Source: Litsea cubeba (Eukaryota > Streptophyta > Magnoliopsida > Laurales > Lauraceae). Taken from it: a stretch of DNA of 64,000 bases. Positions 47,301 to 58,949 of this stretch are shown in pieces. Below the pieces are notes generated by a model, which saw only the letters and a list, made by a program, of their open reading frames with translations, was not told the DNA's origin and did not search any database. The stretch spans positions 60,747,418 to 60,811,417 of the forward strand of contig CM022950.1 of assembly GCA_012931725.1 (NCBI GenBank), written 5' to 3'. The position numbers were made by a program, and so were the translations under genes. Positions within the stretch are counted from its first letter, which is position 1, and every line of letters starts with the position of its first letter.

Positions 47301-48621
47301 GCATGATCCCTGAGTTTTTGACCCGGTAATCCATTTCAATTTGGAGGATTTGCGGGGCATGTTTGTCGACATCCTCATTCAGCTTTTGTAATTCTGAAAT
47401 GAGATTATCACGAGTGTGCGGAGACATTCGTAACAAATCTAGGATGTGCAGACGTGTAGGTATGTGCTTGAAGTGTTCGATCAAGTCATACTTGAAAGCC
47501 TCCTTAGGGCCTGCATGTTCATCATTGTTGCCACTAGGGGCGCTTACAACATCTTTTCCCGAAGGATTTACATATGTAAAGGAAGATTGGTTGTAATTTT
47601 TGTGGTAGTCCCGGCCAGAGCGGGTGCCTCTACCAACTTCGAGAGCTTCTTGAGAAGGGTCTTCGTTTGGAAGATTGTCTTCAGGAGGCTGTCGTTTTTC
47701 ATTTGCTGAGGGTGTATCAGCAGCAGAGTTGCCATCCTTAGTGATTGTGTTGCATGGAGCATTTTCCGGGAACAAGTCCTGAACAGCATCCAGCAACCTT
47801 TCTTCTTCGTTGACCAATTCATCGTCCCAAGCATCAATAGCTGGGAATTCTTCAGTCAGGAAGGGTGTGAACTTTGAAGTCACAGTCTCAGGAGAAGAAA
47901 CCTGAGAGGGTGTCATCTCAGTGAAAATCACGTGAGATGAGGTGGCTCCAGAAGATACATTGCTAGGCGTCGCTGGAGTGTAAGTGATCTCATCAGACGA
48001 TGCTTCGGAAGAGTTATAATCCCGAATTATCACGTTACAGGAAGCTCTGACAGGAGATGTTGTCTGATCGGAGTCAGACTCATCCTCGGATGTAAGAGGA
48101 TCATCTATCCAACAATTTTCTCTATTTTTAGGAGTTAAGGGAGGATGTACCTGATGGTCTTCAGGGACTTCAGGCTCTGGATTGCGAGGAGGCTCGGTGA
48201 CGCGGTTTTGCTCTTGTTCTAGAGCGAGACGCTGCAAGATCCTTGCATATTCTTCAAGATCAGGCATGGGAGCCAAATCTTCTTCTTCATCAACTCTTTG
48301 TAGCTCAACGTTGTTGATTTCCACTGGAGCAATGAGGGGTGCTGGTTTAATAACATTTTCTTGTACAGCCTCTTGGTCTTCTTCATCATCAGACCAGGAT
48401 CCTTGTGGCTGTAGGGGGTTATACCAGATTACTGGCATAAGATGATTCTCAGGAACCCATTCTTCATCGGAGAGATATTCTCCTGTTTCAAGGGACTCCT
48501 CCCACTCGTCTGTGTAGTTGGATTCGAATCCATCATCGGTGTCGCTGGACTCGTATCCATCACTGGAGAATCCAACTACCGAATTGCAAGAGTATGATGC
48601 CTCCTGCGTGGCTTCTTTGAA
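47296..48621 (-). pseudogene. Acidic linker between gag and protease
   Basis: Continues the gag frame after a TAA at 48622-48624. Rich in Asp, Glu, Ser and Pro (SWSDDEEDQEAVQEN, TSEDESDSDQTT). It has a conserved-looking end (KYDLIEHFKHIPTRLHILDL, SPHTRDNLISELQKL), which I associate with the Tat polyprotein before protease. A frame change near 47300 leads to protease. Confidence 0.7.
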
Positions 48622-51204
48622 TTAAGGTGGCATGAAATCACTGAGAATGAATTTTCTTACCCCCTTTGAAGTCTCTGGAAGGGATGTTTTTGTTGCCTCC
48701 AGTGAAGCGGTAGAGGAAGCCTCTGCCTTTTCTTTGACTTCTTGTTTTGGCTGGGTCTTCTCTTGCCGTTTAAGCTTGAGGAGATATTTCATAGCCTGCC
48801 TTCGCTGTTGAGCTGTAGGCTTTATTTTTACGACCTCCCAATTTTCATCTTCCAGGAGATCGGGATGTACCCATATGGGTTGTCCGTCTGGTGTCGGGTA
48901 AAGAACAAGTTCCTCGGACGCTTGGATTGAGTTTATCACCTTGAAGGAAGTAGTGATCTTCTTCTTCGGTGATTTTGATGTTTGTCCACATGACACCATG
49001 TTGACGGAGGCAGCCCCATAGTTTTTGTCAAAGGTGATGACTCCGTTTTTCCACATCTCGTTTATTTTCTCCCTCACAACGAAGCATTGATTGAGAGGAT
49101 GCGAGATCATCTGGTGGTATGGACGGTACCGAGGATCGTTGGTTTTGCCAACATCACCCGGTCTTTTTGGTTCAAGCAAGGTGAGCTTGCCGTTTGCCAC
49201 AAGAGCCCCGAAGATTTCATCAATATCTTTATCAAATGGGTATTTCTTTTCAACTCGTTCTTTGAAGGCATCTGAGAGTTCAGGTCTCTTACCAGCAGCT
49301 TTATTTTCAGCTTTCTTTGGTGGCTGAGGAGCTGACTTGGTCTGCACATTGAGGACCTCTTTTTTCTTTGGTTTAGAGGTTACAATGGCGGTTGGCTCTT
49401 TTCTTGATGATTTCTGATTGTTGAAGTCTTTAATCACCGTTTCAGCTTCCATGGAAGCTTCTAGGAAATCTCCCAGGTTTTTTAATTTGTTGTCGATGAT
49501 CATGGAGCGGATTCTAGCTCTCATGTTGTTTCGGCAGATGTCGACTAGCGACGCTTATGGCAGTACATCAGAGCATTTGTATGCCATTGCTTTCCACTTA
49601 TGAATGAAGTCATATGTTGACTCATTCTCCCCCTGTTTTAGGCTGCACAGCTGAGCCATAGTGGCGGGATGATCCTCACCTTTGAAGTGAGTCAGGAAGC
49701 ATGTCTCTAGCATGGCCCAGTTTTGGATGGAGTCCTCCGGTAGAGTAGAGTACCTATCGAAGGCCGTACCTTTTAGGGTACTTGCAAAGAGGCGGATCTT
49801 GAGTGCATCTTGATCTGCGATAGCTCCCGTCAAGATCTTGAAGTGACGTGCTGTCTGGCTGATCCTTTCCCCGTATATGTTTGGAGAGTATGATGCTTGG
49901 ATTTTGTGGGAAACGGGACCGAGTCCATCCATAAGGGATATGGTGGCTTGATCCCATGCTCCTTGAGTATATCCTCTTCTTTTGCTTTGGCGAGGATACT
50001 GTCTACGTCCTTTTTGGTAAGGGCGCGTGACTTATTTTCTTCTCTATTTACCTCATCGTCTTGATGATTTGGAGAAGGTTCATTGTTCGCCTGATTTTGG
50101 GAGGCAAGGAGAAGGTTTTCCATCAGAGTTTCAATCCTCTGCTGGCCTTGTTCCAACTGCTGGATACGGGTGATCGCATCATCTTGAGGTGGATTGCGGG
50201 GTGGTGGCTCAGAATTTGTAGTCAGGACGTTCATCCTTCGTGATTCGAACAAAGAAATTGTCCTGGTGACTGAGCTGGGGCTCATTCTTTTTGAAGAAGA
50301 GCTTGAGGAAGGATCACTCTGCCGTCCTTTTGGGTCTATCTTTTTCGACCCATTTAGGAGAGACTTGAAGTGTAGGAGGCTGGGTCCCTTGCTTCTCTAG
50401 TCTCTTTTGCTGATACGACGTGCGGCGGCGTATACGACGAGCAACTTGAGCTTCGGTCAGCTCTGGCTGGGCTTTGACGATGAAGGATGTGCTCCCTCGG
50501 GCGCAACAGCCGAGCTTGTCTTCTTTGTAGCTGGACAAGGATAGGATGCGAACCCTGTCCTTCGCCTGTTGCAGCGAAGCTTTGAATTTTTGGAGTTCGG
50601 CCCCTGTAGAGATGAAGGGTCGAACTGCAGGTTTATAGGCCTTAGCAGGTGCTTGCAGAGGCCTTGTGATACATGACTTGATTTTGGGCTTGTAGGAACA
50701 AGCCGGCTCATGCTGGGTTGACTTGAGAGTCAGATTGGAGATGGGTCTCTCCTCTTTCATGTAGGCAAGAGGGTAGAACTGGTTCTCCTTGAGTGGGGCC
50801 AGGAATGCTGGCTTGGTGGATGTTTGGGACCTTCTTTGTTTTGGTGAAGGTCTTGGGGACCAAGTCTTGGGATAGACCTAGTCATTTGAGGGTTGAGGCT
50901 TCGTGGGGCTGCCACGGGCTTCGGGCCTTCTGGTGCTCGCCTTTGGTGTCACGGTAGTGACACGTTGAGAGGCGAGTTTCTGTTTCTTAGAAGGAGCAGT
51001 TTGTTCCTCAGGAAGTGGGAATGGTCCCAGCGTCCCAAAGACGATAGTTCGGGGAGTCGAGGTCGACCCGGAGCTCAGAGAGTTGCCAAGGGAGTTAACG
51101 CTTCGGCAGCTGATAGGGCGCTTGTAGCTGCTCGTGGTTTGCTTCTGTTAAAGCATGAGTTAGTGCTTGCTCTCATCGAAAGTAATGGTAAGCGATGCTG
51201 CCAT
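48622..51204 (-). pseudogene. Tat-like gag
   Basis: The probable start is the minus-strand ATG at 51202-51204 (MAASLTITFDESKH), soon followed by stops. A basic region follows (RRIRRRTSYQQKRLEKQ near 50410). After further breaks comes the gag core: KPPYPLWMDSVPFP, a frameshift near 49908, then IRLFASTLKGTAFDRYSTLP, THFKGEDHPATMAQLCSLKQ and ESTYDFIHKWK. TAA at 49555-49557 interrupts. Downstream is a degenerate knuckle (DPRYRPYHQ...HPLNQC) in which the first Cys of the expected YC-x-YH motif is lost. It ends at TAA 48622-48624. At least five lesions. Confidence 0.82.
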
Positions 51205-51596
51205 TGTTAGTTTTTTCGAAAAATTTCTTAAACAAGAACACATCCATTAGTAATCACAAGAATATAATGATCATAAATGGGAAGTTCTATGGTTTTGTCT
51301 TTTCAAATTGCTCGAGGGAGATGACCCAAGCAATATGAAGAAGGTAAAACGCCATAGAGGGTACAATTGTTCTGATCGCAGGTATGGTAAGCCCAGAATG
51401 AGCATCCCAGTGACTGCTAGAAGCAATTGTGAACTTAAATTCGACTTATCGAGAAGCAGAGCTTGCTCGAGGTAAGAAGAGTATAAAGTTGGAGTTACAA
51501 ATGTGCCGGTCGCGAATACAGCAGACCCTGAAAGGGCGTACTAGTACCGCTAGACACAAATGTTTGGAGACCGCATCCATGAAATGAGATTCCTTA

Positions 51597-51900
51597 TTTT
51601 GAAAGGTCAATATTGGATTCATCAAAGAGAGCAGATAATATTCCGATCCAAATACAGTCTCAGCGATTTCCACGAGCGCCAGTATTCAGAAGGAAATAAA
51701 TCATAATTTCTCAGATCTGAATCCAAAAATGACAAGTTTTTTTTTTTTGAAAGGCCAATATCGGGTTCATCAAAGAGAGAAAAAGGTGCTCCAATCACGG
51801 GCTCAGCGATTTCCGCGTGCGCCAGTGCTCAGAAAGGAGAAAGCCAAGATTTCTCCAATCTAAACCCAAAATGACGGAAGTTTTTTTTTTTTGAAGATTT
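51597..51900. repeat. Two tandem units, about 150 bp (second family)
   Basis: Units share a GGTTCATCAAAGAGAG-like start, TCAGCGATTTCC, GCGCCAGT and AAGATTTCTC, and end in a T run. Period about 150. Confidence 0.75.
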
Positions 51901-52261
51901 TTTTAAAAAAAATCTTTTTTTTTATTTTTTATTTATTTTTTATTTTTGAAAATTTTTTATTTTTTATTTTTTATTTTAAAATTTTTATTTTTAAAAATTT
52001 TATTTTTGAAAAAAATCTATTTAAAAGATGAGAGAGTACACATAGGCCTCCTAACCCAGTCTTACGAAATCTCGATTGATAGAATTGCCTCCAGGTAAGG
52101 GTAGGATTACTTAATAAACCCGTTTGGAGGACCCTTGCCTAGAACAGTCAAGCTGTCTCCATACTCTGGACAAGGCTTTTCTTGAATCAACCATGATCAA
52201 AGAACGCAGTTGGTTTAACCTTAGTGGTCTATGTCTTTTTTTTTGTTTATATATATATATA

Positions 52262-53045
52262 TTTTTAGATATTTAATGAACTCATCGAAGAGAAACGATG
52301 GCCCAAAACCTTAGTCGAACAGGCTCAACATTTCTGCAAGCACGATGAACGATAGGAAAGGATCAAGGTTTCTCAATTTTGAATCCAAAATGAAAAATCT
52401 GATTTTTTATTTTTTGGTTTTTAGATCTTTATTGAACTCATCGAAGAGAAACGATGGCCCAAAACCTTAGTCAAACAGGCTCAACATTTCTGCAAGCACG
52501 ATGAACGATAGGAAAGGATCAAGGTTTCTCAATTTTGAATCCAAAATGAAAAATCTGATTTTTTTTGTTTTTTTGTTTTTTTTTTAAATCTTTAATGAAC
52601 TCATCGAAGAGAAACGATGGCCCAAAACCTTACTCGAACAGGCTCAACATTTCTGCAAGCACGATGAACGATAGGAAAGGATCAAGGTTTCTCAATTTTG
52701 AATCCAAAATGAAAAATCTGATTTTTTATTTTTTTGTTTTTTGTTTTTAGATCTTTAATGAACCCATCGAAGAGAAACGATGGCCCAAAACCTTAGTCGA
52801 ACAGGCTCAACATTTCTGCAAGCACGATGAATGATAGGAAATGATCAAGGTTTTTCAATTTTGAATCCAAAATGAAAAATCTGATTTTTTTTTTTTTTAG
52901 ATCTTTAATGAACTCATCGAAGAGAAACGATGGCCCAAAACCTTAGTCGAACAAGCTCAACATTTCTGCAAGCACGATGAACGATAGAAAATGATCAAGG
53001 TTTCTCAATTTTGAATCCAAAATGAAAAATCTGATTTTTTTTTTT
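52262..53045. repeat. Five tandem units, about 150-163 bp
   Basis: Anchor GAACTCATCGAAGAGAAACG lies at 52278, 52434, 52597, 52760 (with one change) and 52910. Units are nearly identical through CACGATGAACGATAGGAAA and CCAAAATGAAAAATCTGA, with T-rich junctions of variable length. The high identity points to recent amplification. Confidence 0.9.
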
Positions 53046-53246
53046 TGAAAAGAGAAAGAGTAGAAATAAATTCAAAGAATTAGAAATTTCCAAAAAAAAT
53101 CTCATCTCATTTTTTTTAGATGCGGAATCCAACATAGGCCACCAATTAGAAAGTAGCCAAGGAATCAAGAAAAGAAGTATAAGGATAGAGCAATAGATAT
53201 GATATGCAAATATTTCATTTCCAGCATCGTATTCTCAAATGAACGA

Positions 53247-53264
53247 GTCCCACCGGGTGTGCCA
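53247..53264 (-). other. Primer-binding site of the Tat-like element
   Basis: The minus strand reads TGGCACACCCGGTGGGAC, 3 nt after the 5' LTR end. Its complement (GTCCCACC...CCA) looks like a tRNA T-arm and acceptor end. The tRNA identity is not assigned. Confidence 0.75.
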
Positions 53265-53267
53265 GCT

Positions 53268-55233
53268 TGATGGACCGGCACATTCTGCTCGCTCGGTTCT
53301 ACCAAGGCCGGCGGACATGGGAGTCCATTTGGGTCCGACCCTTTCGTAACCGGAGGGGGGCAGATGCGCGCATCAACATTTCTTTTGTGTGGGTGTGCCA
53401 GATTTTCTATTTTACTTGGAATTGCAAGTGGTGATCCGGAGATCAACCTTCGCAAGTAAAAAGGAAATCAACTTCTTTCAAGTTTTCCATTGCACATATG
53501 TTTAAGAAAAGAGACATTTTCTTGATTTGCCATGAAAGGCGATTTTTTTGGCATTTATAGCTGATTTTGGCATTTATAGCCGATTTACAATCCTTATCAA
53601 TAATGAAAGACAAGAGTTGTGATTTTTGTCTCTTTTAAAAAAAATACAAACTACAATGAAAAGCAAGAAAAGGAGGATCTAACTTCTCAGGAGATTGTGG
53701 GGACTCGTTCAGATTGACGGTCGTAAGCCATATGTGGACTTCGCCATCATCCATGCAGATGAGAACAGAGGATGCTATTGATTCGCTTGGCTTGGCCATA
53801 ACCTCAGGTTTTTAGAGAACAAAGACTAAAAGGAGGTCCTATGTCCAATAAAAAACTAAGTAGACGGGTTGAAAAGCCACGTCTAAGCCATTGGAGGCAG
53901 AAGGAGAAGGCAAGGACCTTGGGGGGGTACCCCCAAGGGACTTTTGTCACCTTGTAGCGGTGGTCGGTGTAGAACTTTCGCAGAGTTTTCTCTCTTTCTT
54001 TCTCTAAATTTCTGTGCTTTTTTCTGATCTGGGATCTGTCTTGTTTTTCCGATCTGGAATTCTTTGGAATGCTCTCCTATTTATAGGCTTTTAGGTAGCC
54101 ATTTAGGAAGATTTATGAGCCTTAATTGTCATGAAGCTACATAAAGGGAGGAGTTACAAGATTGAATTCTTTATTTTGTAACTCCTTTTTTTTGGCTTCT
54201 GATTGGCCGGAGGAGATTGAGGGCTTTTAATCGCCTTTAATCGCCATGATGGGAGGAGTTTCATGGGTTAAATGCCATGAATCTCTTGACTTGTAACTCC
54301 CGGATGCTTGCTTCTGATTGGGCCGTCCAAAGAAATGGATTAATGACTATAATAAAGCTAGTCAATTAATCACTTTAAGTGGTCGCCGAGCAGTTGAAGA
54401 GTCGCGGGCCGTGCCGCGTCTTTTGGGATTCTTCTGGTGATGATCAATGATGGATCTTCATGTAGATCGGCATTAGATGACCATGTAACTTCAGGTATTA
54501 GTTGCCAACAGCGGGTCGGTGCCATCTGTCCTGTCGATTTCTCGATCGGTCGGGTAGAGAGCACACTTTTTTTTTGGTTGACCGGTTGGCGATCAATGTT
54601 GATTTCGATACTCTTGATGATTGACCCGTGTTTTTGACGGATGTCAGAGGATTTGGTGTCTCAAAAGTATGAATTTTGGAAAATCAGAGGAGTTTGACGC
54701 TTCGAATCGCGAAGAAACGACGAAAAACGGAGTTTCCGGGGCCCTCCCGGCGATCCCGGGCTCCAGGGTCGCGACCAAGGCTTTTTTTTTAAAGCATTTT
54801 GAAGCCGTCCATGTGCTCTATCTGATGAGTGATGACCTCGGTGGTTCTCGCCGTCGAGAGGCTTGATTTAGCTGTTCGAGGGTTGATGTAGGGTCAAACG
54901 TTGTCGGTTTGACTCGGAACTTGACGTGGAGCCTCTTGGATGTATTTTGAGACCATCCATCGGCTCTGATCGAAGATTTGGTGTCTCCGATGCTTTCACC
55001 GTCGGGAGCTCCTTTTCAGCTGCCGGAGAAGTGAAGTTAGGCCAAATGATTTTGAAATGGCCCGAAACTTCTTGTGTACTCCTCTTTTGGCTGTCTTGAA
55101 GGATCTTGCAGTTTTTATTTGATTCTGACAAGATTTGATTTTTTGGAAGTAGCATTGCCTATTTATGGCAGGTTGCGACTTCATGTAGCTTTTTGGATCT
55201 CGAAGAAGCAAGGTGACATTTTTGGTGTCAACA
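53268..55233 (-). repeat. 5' LTR of the Tat-like element
   Basis: 1966 bp. On the minus strand it starts TGTTGACACC and ends GGTCCATCA. It has a TATA box at 54076-54085 (minus strand TATAAATAGG). Compared with the left LTR it has an extra 140 bp (54406-54545) and lacks about 340 bp after CCAGGGTCGC near 54774. Confidence 0.9.
54076..54085 (-). promoter_or_regulatory. TATA box in the Tat-like 5' LTR
   Basis: The minus strand reads TATAAATAGG, a strong match to the plant TATA consensus, placed for transcription towards gag. Confidence 0.6.
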
Positions 55234-55238
55234 GTGGG

Positions 55239-56071
55239 AAGTCTTGTCTATCTCACCATCACTAGACCTGACATATCCTATGCTGTTAATCTTGTGAGCC
55301 CGTTCATGACCGCTCCTCAACACCTTCATTTGACAGCTGTGAAGCGCATTATCCGCTATCTGCTAAGAACTGTCCCTCGTGGTTTATATTCACTATTGCA
55401 AAAATCGGCCTGGGCGGGGCCTAGGCGCTAGTCGCTGGTCACCGCCTAGGCGCTAGGCGGGGATTAATCGGACTAGGAGGGGATTAATCGGGCTAGGCGG
55501 GGATTAATCGGGAATTAATCCCTAGTCCATGCCCACCGCCTAGCGATTTTTACAACATTGTTTATATTATCCAAAGGATAATCCTCTTCATCTGACTGCT
55601 TATACTGATGCTGACTGGGCAGGCTGTCAAGACACGCGTCGTTCTATTACTGGTTGGTGCATGTACCTTGAAAATTCGATCATTTCTTGGAAATGCAAGA
55701 AACAAGAACGTGTGTCCAGATCTTCCACGGAAGCTGAATATAGGGCAATGTCTTCTGCTTGTTTTGAAGTCTTATGACTACGGGGCATTCTCTCAGAACT
55801 GGGGTTCACACAAACATCTCCTACTCCATTTTATGCTGACAATACTGGGGCTATCCGAATCACAGCAAATCTCGTCTTCCATGAACGTACCAAACATATC
55901 GAAGTTGACTGTCACTTTATTCGGGATGAATATAAGCGCGATGTCATTAGTCTACCTCATGTCCCTACAGAGTTTCAATTTGCAGATATCTTCACAAAGG
56001 GACTTCCTCAGCCTCGACATCAATTTCTTGTTTCCAAATTGCTGCTTTATGACTCCCTAACATCAATTTGA
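55239..56071 (+). pseudogene. Older copia, end of reverse transcriptase and RNase H
   Basis: Resumes after the gypsy insertion with SLVYLTITRPDISYAVNL. It is cut by a MITE at 55391-55560, then continues with TAYTDADWAGCQDTRR and SSTEAEYRAMSSAC. TGA at 55775-55777 sits where the young copia has Trp (EILWLRG). It continues with HERTKHIEVDCHFIRDEY and LADIFTKG-like text (FADIFTKGLPQPRH) to the natural stop at 56069-56071. Confidence 0.88.
55391..55560. mobile_element. hAT-like MITE, 170 bp, 8-bp target duplication
   Basis: TTTATATT flanks both sides (55383-55390 and 55561-55568). Ends are inverted and imperfect: CACTATTGCAAAAATCG at left, and CAATGTTGTAAAAATCG as the complement of the right end, with CTAGGCGG-type text inside both. 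The core has three GGGATTAATCGG units. The 8-bp duplication and CA...TG ends fit hAT. Confidence 0.85.
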
Positions 56072-56078
56072 GGGGGGG
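56072..56078 (+). other. Polypurine tract of the older copia
   Basis: GGGGGGG after GA, directly before the 3' LTR. Confidence 0.85.
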
Positions 56079-56300
56079 TGTCAATCCAAGCCCAGGCCCA
56101 TTTTGGGCCCAGTCATCATATCTTACTTAGTCAATTGTAAAACTGATTTTTAGGATCTAGATTAGATGAGATAATGATAGTTGCATGTAATCAGGGCATT
56201 CAACCCCTTTATAATGGGGGAACAGTCGACCCTAATGGGCACTGGATAAAAACATTATTTTTCATTTTCTGTGTTCTGGTTTTCATCTCTTTGAATGACA
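56079..56300 (+). repeat. 3' LTR of the older copia
   Basis: 222 bp, TGTCAATCC...AATGACA. Compared with the 5' LTR it has a 4-bp CTTA duplication and about nine substitutions. Confidence 0.92.
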
Positions 56301-56305
56301 GTATT

Positions 56306-57091
56306 CAGCCCAAGCCTGGCATGGGCCACAAGTGCCTAGCTAGGGCTAGGCCTGCCTCAAACAATTCCGGCCCAGGCTTTCTATCAAGTAATAGCAACAG
56401 AATTGTAGATGAAAATGGAAACATGAATGGTTCTAAACATTGTATTTGATTGAACAACTAGAAATTGTTAAGATATGAAAAATGATGTTGGATAATAATG
56501 GTATTATATTAATCTAATCTCTTGAGATTGTTGTAGGTTCTAAGACTTGAGACATTGTGTGCTGTTAGATTTTTGTTTTCTTGGCTGTTATCTTTGATTG
56601 TAATGTTTATATATTGGATTATACTAGATTTTGTGGAAATTAGTCATACAAACATTAAATGACATCAAAGTTTAATTATATAGCTATCAATCAAATCCTC
56701 TTTTTTATGTTCGGGCCACTAGGGTTCTTCCACTATTTCACAGGACCAAATTGTTTAGCATGTGGCCTTCATGTTTTCAATCAAAAATCAATTTATTGTA
56801 AGTAAGATCCTAATAATAAGGAGATTCTCATTTTTTTTATGTTGTTCTTAAAGATTTCATGACAACTTCAAAATTATATAGATTCTCATTTTTTTTTAAT
56901 GTAGCTACAACTAAAGATAAACTGAAAAGGTAGAACTCATAAGTTGACTGTAAATAGATGAAGTAGGACTGTGATGATCATGATAGGTGATGTTCTATTT
57001 CAAACCTAAGCCCTTTTTCTAATTACACAACAAATCTGTTAGAAAAGAAATCCACTAGTCCATACCATAAATTCATCCAAACAGAAAAGCA

Positions 57092-57151
<60 letters not shown>

Positions 57152-58612
57152 GGGCAACTTAGGAGTAGGAAGCATAATTTTTTTTCATAAAAATACTCAA
57201 GCACAGATCATTCAACCGATTTATTTGGCATACTTGCAGCATTAAAATCTACAAACTCAAGCAGGCAAAATCTCTAAAACATCATAGATGTTGTAGGTGT
57301 TTCATGTGCACCAAAGTTTCAACACATGATGTAAGAGGATTTGGATATTGGGTAAGACATTTGCAACATGTAAGTGACCCAAGAACTCCTTAGATGGTTA
57401 GTGGGCCCATTGGATGGTTGGCAGATAGCACCATCAAATGCAATAGAAGAGATAAGATGATAATGGTGAAAACAAGTGGCAAATTCCTTCTTTCTAATAA
57501 GTACTAAGCCAAACAGAGGAAGATGTGGACACTGCATTCACAACAGCATATGCCAACATACATCATCAGCTAAGCTAACATGACCCTTTGAAGCAGCAGC
57601 TCATAGGGATCTCTGCATCTGGACTCATCAGAATCAGATAGTTCAGAAAGAACAGATAGCAATCAATTTTATTTTTTTTCATTTTTTAATAATATTGGCT
57701 TGTAGTGTTGAACCTTGACATGGTTCCAAGGGGAATGTATGAACTGTTCCTAGCCTCAATCCACATGGGGCTGATAAGAAATGTGCATTGACAAGATTAC
57801 TACTAGACATGGTTTCTTAGCAACCATGCTGCATGCCTGCTTGGGGAAGGTACGTGACGATGTGAATGCATCTTTTGTCTTAATACTTTCATTAGGAAAC
57901 TTATGCAACCCAAGGATTCCTCTTCAGCCCACAAAAACCTCTAATTTTTCATGCCCACAAAAAGATGTAAATGCATCTTTTGTCTTAATCCTAAGAAGAC
58001 GTTGGCCTGCAAAAGACTGAGTAGAATACAAAGCAGGGGATACACTTGTATGTCATCAGATCTTCAAAAATTGAAAGCTGTCGCTCTCTTCCCAGTCCCC
58101 CCCTACCCCTAGGATCAATTGATCTATTGGGATCAGACAATCCATTTGATTTACCTCCACTGTCGTTTCGATTCGCTCGAGTATTGTAAGTTGTTGCATT
58201 TTTTTTCCTTTGAAAGGTTCATTTTTTGAGGTATAAAGGGCAGAGGTAGTACCATCCGTTTGTGTGGATGATGGGGCTTAATTTCATTGGATTAGTAAGA
58301 GAGATCGACTTCATTACAAACCAGTTCATGTGGATGAAGACAACTTACGTAGGTGCATTGCTAATAAGGGTAAAGCCTTATTCATTTAAAAAAGTTATGC
58401 ACTTATTCAATCAAAACAAGGTTCATCCCAACAAATCTATCAAAAATATTCTACAAACTTTGGGTCCTGCGAATAGCTCATCATTGCCCTCTATCGAACA
58501 TCAAAAAACGTAACAACTGTTTATGAAACAATGGATGCTAGTGATGAGTAATAAATAGGCTCTCCGATGTTTTCCATTTTGGGGCCCACACCCAAATCAA
58601 AATATGGATTCT
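56306..58612. other. Noncoding, no gene recognised
   Basis: Starts with the second half of the GGGCC-rich repeat split by the copia element. It contains a GA microsatellite (57090-57148) and a 28-bp word (AATGCATCTTTTGTCTTAAT core) twice, near 57866 and 57970. Short ORFs lack any protein signature. Confidence 0.45.
57090..57148. repeat. (GA)n microsatellite
   Basis: About 29 GA units with one AA interruption. Confidence 0.9.
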
Positions 58613-58621
58613 TTTGAAATA

Positions 58622-58740
58622 GGAAAAAAAGCAGTATACCTACCTGTACTATAGTATTTTTTGCAGAGTACCTCCAGTATTTTGGTATTTCAGACTAAAC
58701 CTACATGTAGTTTTAGTTGATTTGCAAATATAAACGGCTG
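58622..58740 (+). repeat. Left terminal inverted repeat of the MULE
   Basis: Pairs with 60440-60558. Shared blocks are TTTTGCAGAGTACC, TTTGGTATTT, GACTAAACCTAC and TGTAGTTTTAGTTGA. Confidence 0.8.
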
Positions 58741-58949
58741 TGACGGAATATAGGAAATGACGAATTTACCCCTCCATATATAAGACATCTCTTCGTGATT
58801 TTTGTTCATTTTCCCCTCTTTCGCTTGGGGCTAGGGTTCACACGATTTTTGGCGAAACCGCCCCTCCTTCCCTTCGATTGTCAGATTCATCAACCGCTCC
58901 ACAGCCACGTTTGGAGATCTTCGTCGCCCTTCCTTCCCTGCGATCCTGG

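Larger units (their letters stand above)
51205..53246 (-). other. Tat-like leader with tandem repeats and an A/T-only tract
   Basis: Untranslated leader between primer site and gag. It holds two related families of about 150-160-bp tandem units (51597-51900 and 52262-53045), separated by a roughly 120-bp nearly pure A/T tract (51885-52015) and a spacer. Confidence 0.7.
34328..55233 (-). mobile_element. Ty3/gypsy element, Tat-lineage type, lacking reverse transcriptase
   Basis: 20.9 kb, flanked by GTGGG (34323-34327 and 55234-55238) and inserted in the copia reverse transcriptase gene. The minus strand carries 5' LTR (53268-55233), primer site, tandem-repeat leader, gag, acidic linker, protease, G-patch, RNase H, second (archaeal-type) RNase H, integrase, a repeat-rich 3' region and 3' LTR (34328-36486). 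An extra gene lies antisense between integrase and the 3' LTR. The dual RNase H and the antisense ORF are described marks of the Tat lineage (Ogre, Retand and relatives). The polymerase core is absent, so the element is non-autonomous. Its LTRs differ by several percent in the first 100 bp and by large indels. Confidence 0.9.
29323..56300 (+). mobile_element. Older Ty1/copia element, spread over 27 kb by nested insertions
   Basis: LTRs lie at 29323-29540 and 56079-56300, with GTATT on both outer sides (29318-29322 and 56301-56305). The left part carries leader, gag, protease, integrase and most of reverse transcriptase up to YRRLVG at 34327. The right part resumes with SLVYLTITRPD at 55239 and carries RNase H to the stop at 56069-56071. 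Between them lie a gypsy element and one copy of its GTGGG target. A MITE sits in the right part. The LTRs differ by about nine substitutions and a 4-bp indel. The proteins resemble those of the young copia at 8.3 kb, but the LTRs are unrelated in length and sequence. Confidence 0.93.

Noticed and set aside
52262..53045. Regularly spaced repeats that could suggest a CRISPR array
   Set aside because: Units of about 160 bp are repeated whole, without unique spacers, in a plant retrotransposon leader.
53165..53455. Minus-strand ORF across LTR edge and primer site (also 34273-34506)
   Set aside because: It lies in LTR and leader sequence and is repeated in both LTRs; no protein motif.
57781..58020. 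79-codon ORF with an internal repeat
   Set aside because: The repeat is a short DNA duplication; no family match by eye and no splice context.
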